Assembly: GCF_030814415.1 (NCBI RefSeq)
Contig: NZ_JAUSVB010000001.1
Location: 682,001-746,000 of the forward strand
Direction: 5' to 3'
Source: Cellulomonas humilata
GTDB taxonomy: Bacteria; Actinomycetota; Actinomycetes; Actinomycetales; Cellulomonadaceae
DNA length: 64,000 bases
The notes beneath the pieces were generated by a model. That model was not told the DNA's origin. It did not search any database and worked only from the letters and a program-made list of their open reading frames with translations. The translations under genes were made by a program, and so were the position numbers. Positions 25,599 through 32,845 of this stretch are shown piece by piece (position 1 is the first letter of the stretch; every line of letters starts with the position of its first letter).

Positions 25599-26390
25599 AT
25601 GCGCCTGGCCACCTGGAACATCAACTCGATCCGTGCACGAGCAGACCGCGCCGTCGCCTTCCTGGAGCGGACCGGCGTCGACGTCCTCGCCCTGCAGGAG
25701 ACCAAGTGCAAGGACGAGCAGTTCCCGCGGGAGGGCTTCGAGGCGCTCGGCTACGAGGTGGCGACGACCGGGTTCAGCCAGTGGAACGGTGTCGCGATCA
25801 TCTCGAAGGTCGGCATCGAGGACGTCGAGGTCGGGTTCCCCGGCATGCCCACGTGGGGTGACCCGGCGGCCGCGGAGGCCCGGGCGCTCGGCGCGACGTG
25901 CGGCGGCGTGCGGGTATGGAGCCTCTACGTGCCGAACGGCCGCGAGCTCGAGGACCCCCACTACGCGTACAAGCTCGACTGGCTGGGCCGGCTGCGCGAC
26001 GCTGCGAAGGGCTGGCTCGACGACGACGCCGACGCGCAGGTGGCCCTCGTCGGCGACTGGAACATCGCCCCGCTGGACACCGACGTCTGGGACATCGGGT
26101 TCTTCGCCGGACGCACGCACGTGAGCCCGGCCGAGCGCGAGGCGTTCACCGCGATCGCCGGCGCCGGGTACACCGAGGTCTCCCGCGTCCATCTCCCCGC
26201 CGAGCACACCTACACCTACTGGGACTACCAGCAGCTGCGGTTCCCCCGGAACGAGGGCATGCGCATCGACCTCACCTACGCGACGCCCGCACTGGCCGCG
26301 CGCGTGACCGGAGCGACCATCGAGCGCAACGAGCGCAAGGGCAAGGCGCCGTCCGACCACGTGCCGGTCGTGCTCGAGATCGCCGGGTGA
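25599..26390 (+). CDS. xth: Exodeoxyribonuclease III
   Basis: A 263-aa AP endonuclease and 3'-5' exonuclease of base excision repair. The opening MRLATWNINSIRARADRA, the metal-binding glutamate in LALQETKCKD, the active-site YVPNGRELEDPHYAYKLDWL, GDWNIAPLDTDVWD (the DxN motif), and the end MRIDLTYATPAL with SDHVPVVLEI are all diagnostic. ATG 25599 starts at the conserved residues. The 126-bp region upstream, shared with the divergent SDR gene, has no clear operator. Confidence 0.95.
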   Translation: MRLATWNINSIRARADRAVAFLERTGVDVLALQETKCKDEQFPREGFEALGYEVATTGFSQWNGVAIISKVGIEDVEVGFPGMPTWGDPAAAEARALGATCGGVRVWSLYVPNGRELEDPHYAYKLDWLGRLRDAAKGWLDDDADAQVALVGDWNIAPLDTDVWDIGFFAGRTHVSPAEREAFTAIAGAGYTEVSRVHLPAEHTYTYWDYQQLRFPRNEGMRIDLTYATPALAARVTGATIERNERKGKAPSDHVPVVLEIAG

Positions 26391-26442
26391 TGTCAGGGGA
26401 AAGCGCCGTCGTCGCGGGCGCGCAGTGGGCTACCGTGCGCGC

Positions 26443-27684
26443 ATGAGCAACGAGCCCGGGGGGCCGGCTCCGGTTCCCGACCCCTACGCCGTCCCCGACC
26501 CGGCCCCGACGGCCCCGATCGAGCCCAGCGGGCACGAGGCCGTGGCGCCGATCGGGTACGAGCCGGTCACGACGCCGGTCGGCGAGGGGCCGGCGACGAC
26601 GCCGGTCGGCACGGGCCCGGTCACGACGCCGGTCGGCACGGGCCCGGTCACGCCCCCGTACGGCGTGCCGCAGACGGCGCCCGCGGGGTTCGCACCGCCG
26701 GCGACGCCCTACGGTCAGCAGCCGGGGTACCCGGGGTTCGTCGCTCCGCAGCCGCAGTACGGCGCACCCCAGTACGGGGCGCCGCAGCCCCAGTACGGCG
26801 CACCCCAGTACGGGGCGCCGCAGCCCCAGTACGGAGCCCCCCAATACGGTGCACCGCAGTACGGAGCCCCCGGGTACGAGCAGACGCCGCCGCCCTACGG
26901 GGCGCAGCCGTACGGGTACGGCCAGCCGTACGGGGCGCCGCAGCCCACCGACGGCATGGCGATCGCGTCCTTCGTCACCAGCACGGCCGGCCTCCTGTTC
27001 TTCGGCGGCCTGCCGGGCCCGGTCGGACTCGGGCTCGGCATCGCCGCGCTGCGTCGCATCAAGGTCTCCGGCAAGGGGGGCCGCGGGTGGGCCATCGCGG
27101 GCATCGTCATCGGCGCGGTCGGCATCCTGTCGATGCTCGCGATCGCGGCGTACATCGTCTTCGTCATCTGGTTCATCGGCACCGCGGGGAGCGGCTCGGG
27201 CATCTGGGGCGAGTTCGAGCAGGGCTTCGAGGAGGGCCTCGAGGACGGCTCGGACGACGGCGCGACCGGCGGGGACGTTGCCGAGCAGCTGCCCGACTTC
27301 GCGCTCCGCACCGACCTCACCGAGGGGACCTGCCTGACCACCTACGCGTGGGAGTACGACATGGCGGACACCGACCCCGTCGACTGCACCGTCCCGCACG
27401 AGGCCGAGGTCGTCGCCCTCGTCCCGATGTCGGGTCCCGTCAGCCTCGACAGCGACGACGAGTTCGACATGGCGTTCAACGACGCCTGGAACACGTGCGA
27501 CGCCGTCACCGAGTCCCTCGTGCCCGGCTACTTCGACAACGGCAACGTCGAGCTGTACTACCCGCACCCCGACGACTTCGCCGGCGGGGTCACGTCCGCC
27601 TACTGCGTCTACTACGGCGACGAGCCCGGCATGACCGGGTCGGCCGTCGCCGGCACCCTCCAGCTCGCGGGCACCGGGGCCTAG
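26443..27684 (+). CDS. DUF4190 domain protein with Pro/Tyr-rich repeats and septum-formation-like domain
   Basis: A 413-aa membrane protein in three parts. Residues 1-170 are a cytoplasmic Pro/Gly/Tyr-rich region with TTPVGTGPV repeats and a QYGAPQ repeat array. Residues about 170-245 are a DUF4190 unit: a MAIASFVTSTAGLLFFGGLPGP helix, an RRIK turn and a second helix. An acidic linker then leads to an extracytoplasmic domain (ALRTDLTEGTCLTTYAWEYD, DCTVPHEAEVVALV, CDAVTESLVPGYF) that resembles the actinobacterial septum-formation domain with paired cysteines. The following gene is a shorter relative with the same two domains. Confidence 0.85.
   Translation: MSNEPGGPAPVPDPYAVPDPAPTAPIEPSGHEAVAPIGYEPVTTPVGEGPATTPVGTGPVTTPVGTGPVTPPYGVPQTAPAGFAPPATPYGQQPGYPGFVAPQPQYGAPQYGAPQPQYGAPQYGAPQPQYGAPQYGAPQYGAPGYEQTPPPYGAQPYGYGQPYGAPQPTDGMAIASFVTSTAGLLFFGGLPGPVGLGLGIAALRRIKVSGKGGRGWAIAGIVIGAVGILSMLAIAAYIVFVIWFIGTAGSGSGIWGEFEQGFEEGLEDGSDDGATGGDVAEQLPDFALRTDLTEGTCLTTYAWEYDMADTDPVDCTVPHEAEVVALVPMSGPVSLDSDDEFDMAFNDAWNTCDAVTESLVPGYFDNGNVELYYPHPDDFAGGVTSAYCVYYGDEPGMTGSAVAGTLQLAGTGA
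26749..26856 (+). repeat. Three 36-bp tandem repeats inside the DUF4190 gene
   Basis: Units at 26749-26784, 26785-26820 and 26821-26856 each encode QPQYGAPQYGAP. The first two differ at one base, while the third is diverged at several wobble positions. Because the unit is 12 codons, copy changes would not break the frame, so repeat number may vary between strains. Confidence 0.85.
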
Positions 27685-27686
27685 TC

Positions 27687-28358
27687 CTGAGCGACCCCCG
27701 CGACCCCTACGCCTACCCGGAGGTGCACTACGCCCCCGGGTGGGTGGAACCGCGCGCCCGGCTCGAGCCGACCGCGGTCTGGTCGCTGGTCCTGGGGATC
27801 CTCGGGCTCGGTCCCGCGGCTCTGGTGCTGGCGGCCGTGGCGTTCCGGCGCCTCGCAGCGCGGCACACCCGCGGGCGGGGCCTCGCGATCGCCGGGGCGG
27901 TCCTGGGTGTCGTCGGGACCGTCGCCCTGGTCGTCGCTGTGACGGTCGCCGTGCTCACCGCGATGGCCACGCGCCCCCTGCCCACGGACGTGCCCGCCGC
28001 GCGCGACGCCCGCGCGCAGCAGCTGGTCACGGGCAACTGCGTGCTGTCGCTGCCCGACGACGGGCCGGTGGACACCGTGCGGGTGGTCCCCTGCGCCGAG
28101 GAGCACGAGGCGCAGGTGGTGACCGAGTTCCTGTTCGCCACGGACGCGGTGTGGCCGGGACAGCAGTCCGCCGACGCCCGGGTGGCCCGTGCCTGCGTGC
28201 TCGACGCGAACGAGATCGAGGCGGGCGTCCGCACGGTGACGTGGTCGCCGACCGAGCGCTCGTGGTCGGACGGCGACCGCGTGGGGCTGTGCCTGGCGGT
28301 CGTCGACGGCGGCGGTGTCACGGGCTCGTTCCTGGACGGGACCGCCGAGCTGTCCTGA
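27687..28358 (+). CDS. DUF4190-type membrane protein with septum-formation-like domain, CTG start
   Basis: A 223-aa relative of the preceding gene. Two helices (TAVWSLVLGILGLGPAALVLAAV and a second at about 72-95) flank a basic turn (RRLAARHTRGRG), followed by an outer domain with NCVLSLPDDG, VVPCAEEHEAQVV, RACVLDANE and GLCLAVVDGGG, matching the septum-formation-like pattern of the neighbour. No ATG or GTG fits the N terminus. CTG 27687 gives MSDPRDPYAYPEV, much like the neighbour's MSNEPGG opening, and lies 2 bases after the upstream stop, which suggests reinitiation. GTG 27723 or 27744 are alternatives without good ribosome sites. Confidence 0.8.
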   Translation: MSDPRDPYAYPEVHYAPGWVEPRARLEPTAVWSLVLGILGLGPAALVLAAVAFRRLAARHTRGRGLAIAGAVLGVVGTVALVVAVTVAVLTAMATRPLPTDVPAARDARAQQLVTGNCVLSLPDDGPVDTVRVVPCAEEHEAQVVTEFLFATDAVWPGQQSADARVARACVLDANEIEAGVRTVTWSPTERSWSDGDRVGLCLAVVDGGGVTGSFLDGTAELS

Positions 28359-28376
28359 CCGGGGGCGCCCAGACTC

Positions 28377-28405
28377 TTACCACGTGGTAGGTAATGGGCT
28401 ATGGT
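28377..28405 (+). promoter_or_regulatory. Promoter and TetR operator of the first GH3 gene
   Basis: A perfect 12-bp palindrome TACCACGTGGTA (28378-28389) overlaps a -35 box TTACCA (28377-28382); a -10 box TATGGT (28400-28405) follows at 17 bases. The same arrangement is found before the MFS gene at 31481-31509. Binding here would block polymerase directly. Confidence 0.7.
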
Positions 28406-28441
28406 GGCGGACAACGCACCCCACCGAGGAGGAACCCCGCG

Positions 28442-30682
28442 ATGACGCAGGTATTCGACGTCGAACGCGTCCTGGCCCAGCTGACCCTGGAGGAGAAGGC
28501 GTCGCTGACGTCCGGCTCCGACTTCTGGCACACGCAGGGCGTCGAGCGCGCGGGCGTCCCCGCGGTCATGGTCACGGACGGCCCGCACGGTCTGCGCAAG
28601 CAGGCCGAGGACGCCGACCACCTCGGGCTCGGCAACTCCGTGCCGGCCACCTGCTTCCCGACGGCCGCCGCGCTGGGCTCGTCCTGGGACGTCGAGCTGG
28701 TCACCCGCGTCGGCGAGGCTCTCGGCCGTGAGACGCGCGCCAACGACGTCGCCGTGCTGCTCGGCCCGGGCGTGAACATCAAGCGGACCCCCCTGTGCGG
28801 TCGCAACTTCGAGTACGTGTCCGAGGACCCGGTGGTCGCCGGCGAGCTGGGCACCGCGATCGTGCGGGGCATCCAGAGCCAGGGCGTCGGGACGTCGCTC
28901 AAGCACTTTGCGGCGAACAACCAGGAGTCGGACCGCATGCGCGTGTCCGCCGAGGTCGACGAGCGCACGCTGCGCGAGATCTACCTGCCGGCGTTCGAGC
29001 GGGTGGTCACCAACGCGCAGCCGTGGACGGTCATGTGCGCGTACAACAAGGTCAACGGCACGTACGCGTCCGAGAACCACTGGCTCCTCACCGAGATCCT
29101 CCGCGACGAGTGGGCCTTCGAGGGGCTCGTCGTCTCCGACTGGGGCGCCGTGCACGACCGCGTCCCCGCCCTGGCCGCGGGACTCGACCTGCAGATGCCC
29201 GCCGCCGGCCCGCGTCCCGACGAGGAGGTCGTGGCGGCCGTCCGCGACGGCTCGCTCGACGAGGCGGTGCTCGACGTCGCCGCCCGCCGCGTGCTCCACC
29301 TGGTCGCCCGGTCGCTGCCGGGCATCGAGGCGGACGACACGTTCGACGTCGACGCCCACCACGAGCTCGCCCGCGAGGCCGCCGCCGCCGGATCGGTGCT
29401 CCTGAAGAACGACGGCGGGCTGCTGCCCCTCACCTCCGCCGCGGGCGTCGCCGTCATCGGCGAGTTCGCCCGCACCCCGCGCTACCAGGGCGCCGGCTCG
29501 TCGCAGGTCAACCCGACGCGGCTCGACGCGCCCCTGGACGCGCTGCGGGCGACCGGCGGCGCGTTCCCGTTCGCGGCGGGCTTCACCATCGCGGGCGGGC
29601 CGTCCGGCGACGACTCGGCGCTGCTGACCGAGGCCGTGGCGGTCGCACGCGACGCCCAGACCGTCGTCGTGTTCCTCGGCCTGCCCGGTCCCGACGAGTC
29701 CGAGGGCTACGACCGCCCGCGGCTCGGGCTGCCCGACAACCAGGTCGCCACGCTCCGCGCGATCGCCGAGGTCAACCCCCGGGTCGTCGTGGTGCTCGCC
29801 AACGGCTCGGCGGTCAGCGTGACCGACTGGCGTGACCTTGCACCGGCGATCCTCGAGACGTGGCTCGGCGGGCAGGCCGGCGGGTCGGCCGTCGCGGACC
29901 TGCTGCTCGGCGTCCGGACCCCGTCCGGCAGGCTCACCGAGACGATCCCCCACCGCATCGAGGACACCCCCGCGTTCGGGAACTTCCCCGGCGAGGCCGG
30001 CGTCGTCCGCTACGGCGAGGGCGTCCTGGTGGGCTACCGCTGGTACGACACCCGCGCGATGGACGTCGCCTACCCGTTCGGCCACGGCCTGTCGTACACG
30101 ACGTTCGCCTACGACGGGATCACGGCCTCGCTCGACGGCACCGACGTGTCCGTGCAGGTCACGGTCACCAACACCGGCTCCGTAGCGGGTGCCGAGGTGG
30201 TCCAGGTCTACGTCCGCGACCCCGAGGCCTCCGTCCTGCGGCCGACGCGCGAGCTCAAGGCGTTCGCCAAGGTCACGCTCGAGCCGGGCGAGTCGCGCGA
30301 GGTGTCGTTCGCCCTGGGAGCCCGCGACCTGTCCTACTGGCACCCCGGGCTGCACCGCTGGGTGGTCGAGGGCGGCGAGTTCGTGATCGAGGTCGGCGCC
30401 TCCTCCCGCGACATCCGCGGGTCGGTGTCGCTCGACGTCAAGGGCGAGCCGCTCTGGGGCGAGCTCACGGTGATGTCGACCATCGAGGAGTGGTTCACGC
30501 ACCCGGTCGGCGGTCCGCTGCTGCAGGCCGCCCTGGTGCCGCCGGCGGACATGGGTCCGCTCGACGAGACCATGCAGGCGATGATCATGCAGATGCCCGC
30601 CAAGGTGATCGCCGAGTTCGGCCTGGTCGGCTTCGACCGCGAGGCGCTGGACACGCTGGTGGCCAAGGTCGCCGCCGGCTGA
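28442..30682 (+). CDS. Glycoside hydrolase family 3 beta-glucosidase
   Basis: A 746-aa cytoplasmic enzyme (no signal peptide). It has the GH3 N-terminal barrel (LTLEEKASLTSGSDFWHT, MVTDGPHGLRKQ, SLKHFAANNQESDRM), the catalytic nucleophile Asp233 in LVVSDWGAVHD, the C-terminal alpha/beta domain (GSVLLKNDGGLLPL, VVVFLGLPGPDESEGYDR), and a fibronectin-III-like domain (VQVTVTNTGSVAGAEVVQVYV). About 75 extra residues follow. ATG 28442 has GAGGAGG upstream. The linked TetR and MFS genes under a common operator suggest it deglycosylates an imported beta-glucoside or glycosylated plant compound. Confidence 0.93.
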   Translation: MTQVFDVERVLAQLTLEEKASLTSGSDFWHTQGVERAGVPAVMVTDGPHGLRKQAEDADHLGLGNSVPATCFPTAAALGSSWDVELVTRVGEALGRETRANDVAVLLGPGVNIKRTPLCGRNFEYVSEDPVVAGELGTAIVRGIQSQGVGTSLKHFAANNQESDRMRVSAEVDERTLREIYLPAFERVVTNAQPWTVMCAYNKVNGTYASENHWLLTEILRDEWAFEGLVVSDWGAVHDRVPALAAGLDLQMPAAGPRPDEEVVAAVRDGSLDEAVLDVAARRVLHLVARSLPGIEADDTFDVDAHHELAREAAAAGSVLLKNDGGLLPLTSAAGVAVIGEFARTPRYQGAGSSQVNPTRLDAPLDALRATGGAFPFAAGFTIAGGPSGDDSALLTEAVAVARDAQTVVVFLGLPGPDESEGYDRPRLGLPDNQVATLRAIAEVNPRVVVVLANGSAVSVTDWRDLAPAILETWLGGQAGGSAVADLLLGVRTPSGRLTETIPHRIEDTPAFGNFPGEAGVVRYGEGVLVGYRWYDTRAMDVAYPFGHGLSYTTFAYDGITASLDGTDVSVQVTVTNTGSVAGAEVVQVYVRDPEASVLRPTRELKAFAKVTLEPGESREVSFALGARDLSYWHPGLHRWVVEGGEFVIEVGASSRDIRGSVSLDVKGEPLWGELTVMSTIEEWFTHPVGGPLLQAALVPPADMGPLDETMQAMIMQMPAKVIAEFGLVGFDREALDTLVAKVAAG

Positions 30683-30691
30683 CCGGACCGC

Positions 30692-30759
30692 CGAGAGCGG
30701 CAGCTCGCGACGAGGGCGGCAGCTCAGACTGCCGCGGTCGTCGCGGACTGCCGCTCTCG
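30692..30759. terminator. Long nested bidirectional terminator
   Basis: A 68-base near-symmetric structure: outer arms CGAGAGCGGCAG / CTGCCGCTCTCG (30692-30703 and 30748-30759), middle arms CGCGACGA / TCGTCGCG, inner arms GCGGCAG / CTGCCGC (30716-30722 and 30729-30735) and a 6-base loop. It lies between the convergent GH3 and TetR genes and can fold on either transcript. Confidence 0.8.
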
Positions 30760-30766
30760 TCGTGTC

Positions 30767-31393
30767 TCAGGACGTCAGCAGGGCCGCGAAGTGGGCGCGG
30801 AGCGCCGCAGCCATGTCCGGGCGGGTGTCCGGGGTGTCGGCGGCGAGCAGCCACTGGATCTGCATGCCGTCCATCACCGCGACCGTGAGGCGGGCGGCGG
30901 TGAGCGGGTCGATGCCGGGCCGGAGGCGGCCCTCGTCGTGAAAGCGCTCGAACTCGGTCACGGACATCGCGATGACCCGGCGGTACCGGTCCTGGAAGTA
31001 CGCGTGCGCGGGGTGGTCGGGGGACGTGGCCTCGGCCGAGAGCGTCGCGTAGAGCTCGACGATGCCCGGCCGGGCGGCGTTGCGGTCGATGAGCCGCGCG
31101 AGCGCGTCGAAGTAGTCGCGCCCCGCGGCCACGTCGGCCTCGAAGGCGACCTCGTCGATCTCGTCGCGACGCTCCAGGACCGCCGCGAGCAGCACGGCCT
31201 TGCTGGAGAAGTGGTGCAGCAGGCCGGGGTGGGAGATGCCGACGCGGGAGGCCACCTCGCGCAGGGAGGCGGTGTGGTAGCCGACCTCGCCGAACAGCTG
31301 CATGGCCGCGTCGAGGATCTCCTCGCGGGTCGCCCGGCCCTTGGCGTAGCCGCCGGCGCGGGCGCTGGAAGCGGTCGTGACCTCGGTCGTCAT
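30767..31393 (-). CDS. TetR/AcrR family repressor of the beta-glucoside module
   Basis: A 208-aa regulator. HTH blocks are TREEILDAAMQLFGEVGYHTAS and REVASRVGISHPGLLHHFSSKA. The ligand domain carries conserved aromatic and acidic residues and ends AALRAHFAALLTS. ATG 31393 starts just before the HTH. Two operator copies lie directly upstream of it, one before the divergent MFS gene, and one before the GH3 gene at the other side, so it appears to control all three transcripts. TetR proteins usually bind hydrophobic ligands, which hints that the inducer is an aglycone rather than a plain sugar. Confidence 0.9.
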   Translation of the reverse strand: MTTEVTTASSARAGGYAKGRATREEILDAAMQLFGEVGYHTASLREVASRVGISHPGLLHHFSSKAVLLAAVLERRDEIDEVAFEADVAAGRDYFDALARLIDRNAARPGIVELYATLSAEATSPDHPAHAYFQDRYRRVIAMSVTEFERFHDEGRLRPGIDPLTAARLTVAVMDGMQIQWLLAADTPDTRPDMAAALRAHFAALLTS

Positions 31394-31418
31394 GGCGACA
31401 GGATCGCACGCTGGAGCC

Positions 31419-31499
31419 AATCCCGACCAGATGGTAACTAGCCTCTTCCGTGAATCCCGACCAAGTGGTAACTTCCCTACTTACCACGTGGTCGGGATT
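31419..31499. promoter_or_regulatory. Three operators between tetR and the MFS gene
   Basis: A shared 20-mer of the form AATCCCGACCA-N2-TGGTAAC occurs at 31419-31438 and 31453-31472 (34 bp apart), and the reverse orientation at 31481-31499. All contain the TACCA-N2-TGG core of the palindrome before GH3. The third overlaps a TTACCA -35 box of the MFS promoter; on the other strand TTGGTC and TAGTTA at 18 bases could be the tetR promoter. Confidence 0.8.
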
Positions 31500-31540
31500 C
31501 AACGATGGTCCGACCCGCCGTCCGACACAGGAGTCGACGC

Positions 31541-32845
31541 ATGGCCCTCTCGCAGCCCACGGCGCCGCTGACCGGCGCAGCCCAGGCGGTCCCGGCCGCG
31601 ACCACACCGCCGCCCGCCGGCCGTGAACCCCGCAGCTACCTCCCGTTCCTGGGCTTCGCCAACCTCGGCGTCTACATGGCGCTGCTGACGCCCGTCATGG
31701 TGTCGATGGCGTTCAAGATCGACCACCTGGTCGGCGCCGAGGCCGCCCCGGCCCAGCTCGGGATGGTCATGGGGGTCGGCGCGCTGTTCGCCCTCATCTG
31801 CAACCCGCTCGCCGGCCGCCTGTCCGACCGCACGACCAGCCGGCTCGGCATGCGCCGCCCGTGGATCATGGGCGGCGCGATCGTCGGCGCAGCGGCCCTC
31901 GCCGTCGTCGGCACCGCGCAGTCCGTCGCCCTGGTGCTCGTGGGCTGGTGCGTCGCGCAGGCCGCGTTCAACGCGGTGCTCGCCGCCGCGAACGCGACCA
32001 TCCCGGACCAGGTGCCGGTCGAGCGTCGTGGCAAGGTGTCCGGCCTGGTCGGCATGGCGACGCCGCTCGCGATCCTGCTGGGCAGCGTCATCGTCAACCA
32101 GATCTCCGCCGACGGCGCGCGATTCGTCGTGCCAGCAGCCCTCGGCCTCATCTTCTCGCTGCTGTTCGCCGCGGTGCTGCGCGACCGCAGGCTGGAGCAG
32201 GCGCCCGCACAGCGGTTCACCGTCGGGCAGTTCTTCGGGTCGTTCGTCTTCGACCCGCGCAAGCACCCCGACTTCGGCTGGACCTGGCTGACCAAGTTCA
32301 TGGTGATGTTCGGCTACGCGGGCATCGCGACGTTCCTGCCGTACTACCTGGTGGGCAAGTTCGACCTGTCCGAGCAGGAGGCCACCGGCGTCATCCTCAC
32401 GGCGACGTTCGCGTCGGTCGTCGGCATGGTCATCTCCAGCCCGGTCGGCGGCATCCTGTCCGACCGCTTCGGCAAGCGTCGCCCGTTCGTCGCCGCCGCC
32501 GGCGCGATCATGGCCGTCGGCCTCGTGGTGCTCGCGTTCGCGCCGTCGATCGCCCTGGTCGTCGTCGGCCAGGCCATCATCGGCCTCGGCGCCGGCGCGT
32601 TCTTCTCCGTCGACATCGCCCTGGCCACCCAGGTGCTCCCCAGCAAGGACGACACCGCCAAGGACCTCGGCGTCCTCAACATCGCCAACGCCCTGCCGCA
32701 GTCGCTCGCCCCCGCGATGGCCCCGGCCATCCTGGCCGTCGGTGCGAACCTGCCGATGGGCCAGTACCCCACGTGGTACCTGTTCGGCGCGGTCGTCGCG
32801 CTGGCCGGTGCCGTGCTCGTCTACCGGATCAAGGGTGTGCGCTGA
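31541..32845 (+). CDS. MFS transporter
   Basis: A 434-aa major facilitator with 12 predicted helices. The helix 2-3 loop motif is present (GRLSDRTTSRLGMRRPW), and the equivalent in the second half is GGILSDRFGKRRPFVAAAG. The N terminus is a 45-residue Ala/Pro-rich tail. CAGGAG lies 8 bases before ATG 31541. Its stop overlaps the second GH3 start (TGATG), so the two are cotranslated. Given the linked hydrolases, import of a beta-glucoside is likely, though the sequence alone does not fix substrate or direction. Confidence 0.9.
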   Translation: MALSQPTAPLTGAAQAVPAATTPPPAGREPRSYLPFLGFANLGVYMALLTPVMVSMAFKIDHLVGAEAAPAQLGMVMGVGALFALICNPLAGRLSDRTTSRLGMRRPWIMGGAIVGAAALAVVGTAQSVALVLVGWCVAQAAFNAVLAAANATIPDQVPVERRGKVSGLVGMATPLAILLGSVIVNQISADGARFVVPAALGLIFSLLFAAVLRDRRLEQAPAQRFTVGQFFGSFVFDPRKHPDFGWTWLTKFMVMFGYAGIATFLPYYLVGKFDLSEQEATGVILTATFASVVGMVISSPVGGILSDRFGKRRPFVAAAGAIMAVGLVVLAFAPSIALVVVGQAIIGLGAGAFFSVDIALATQVLPSKDDTAKDLGVLNIANALPQSLAPAMAPAILAVGANLPMGQYPTWYLFGAVVALAGAVLVYRIKGVR

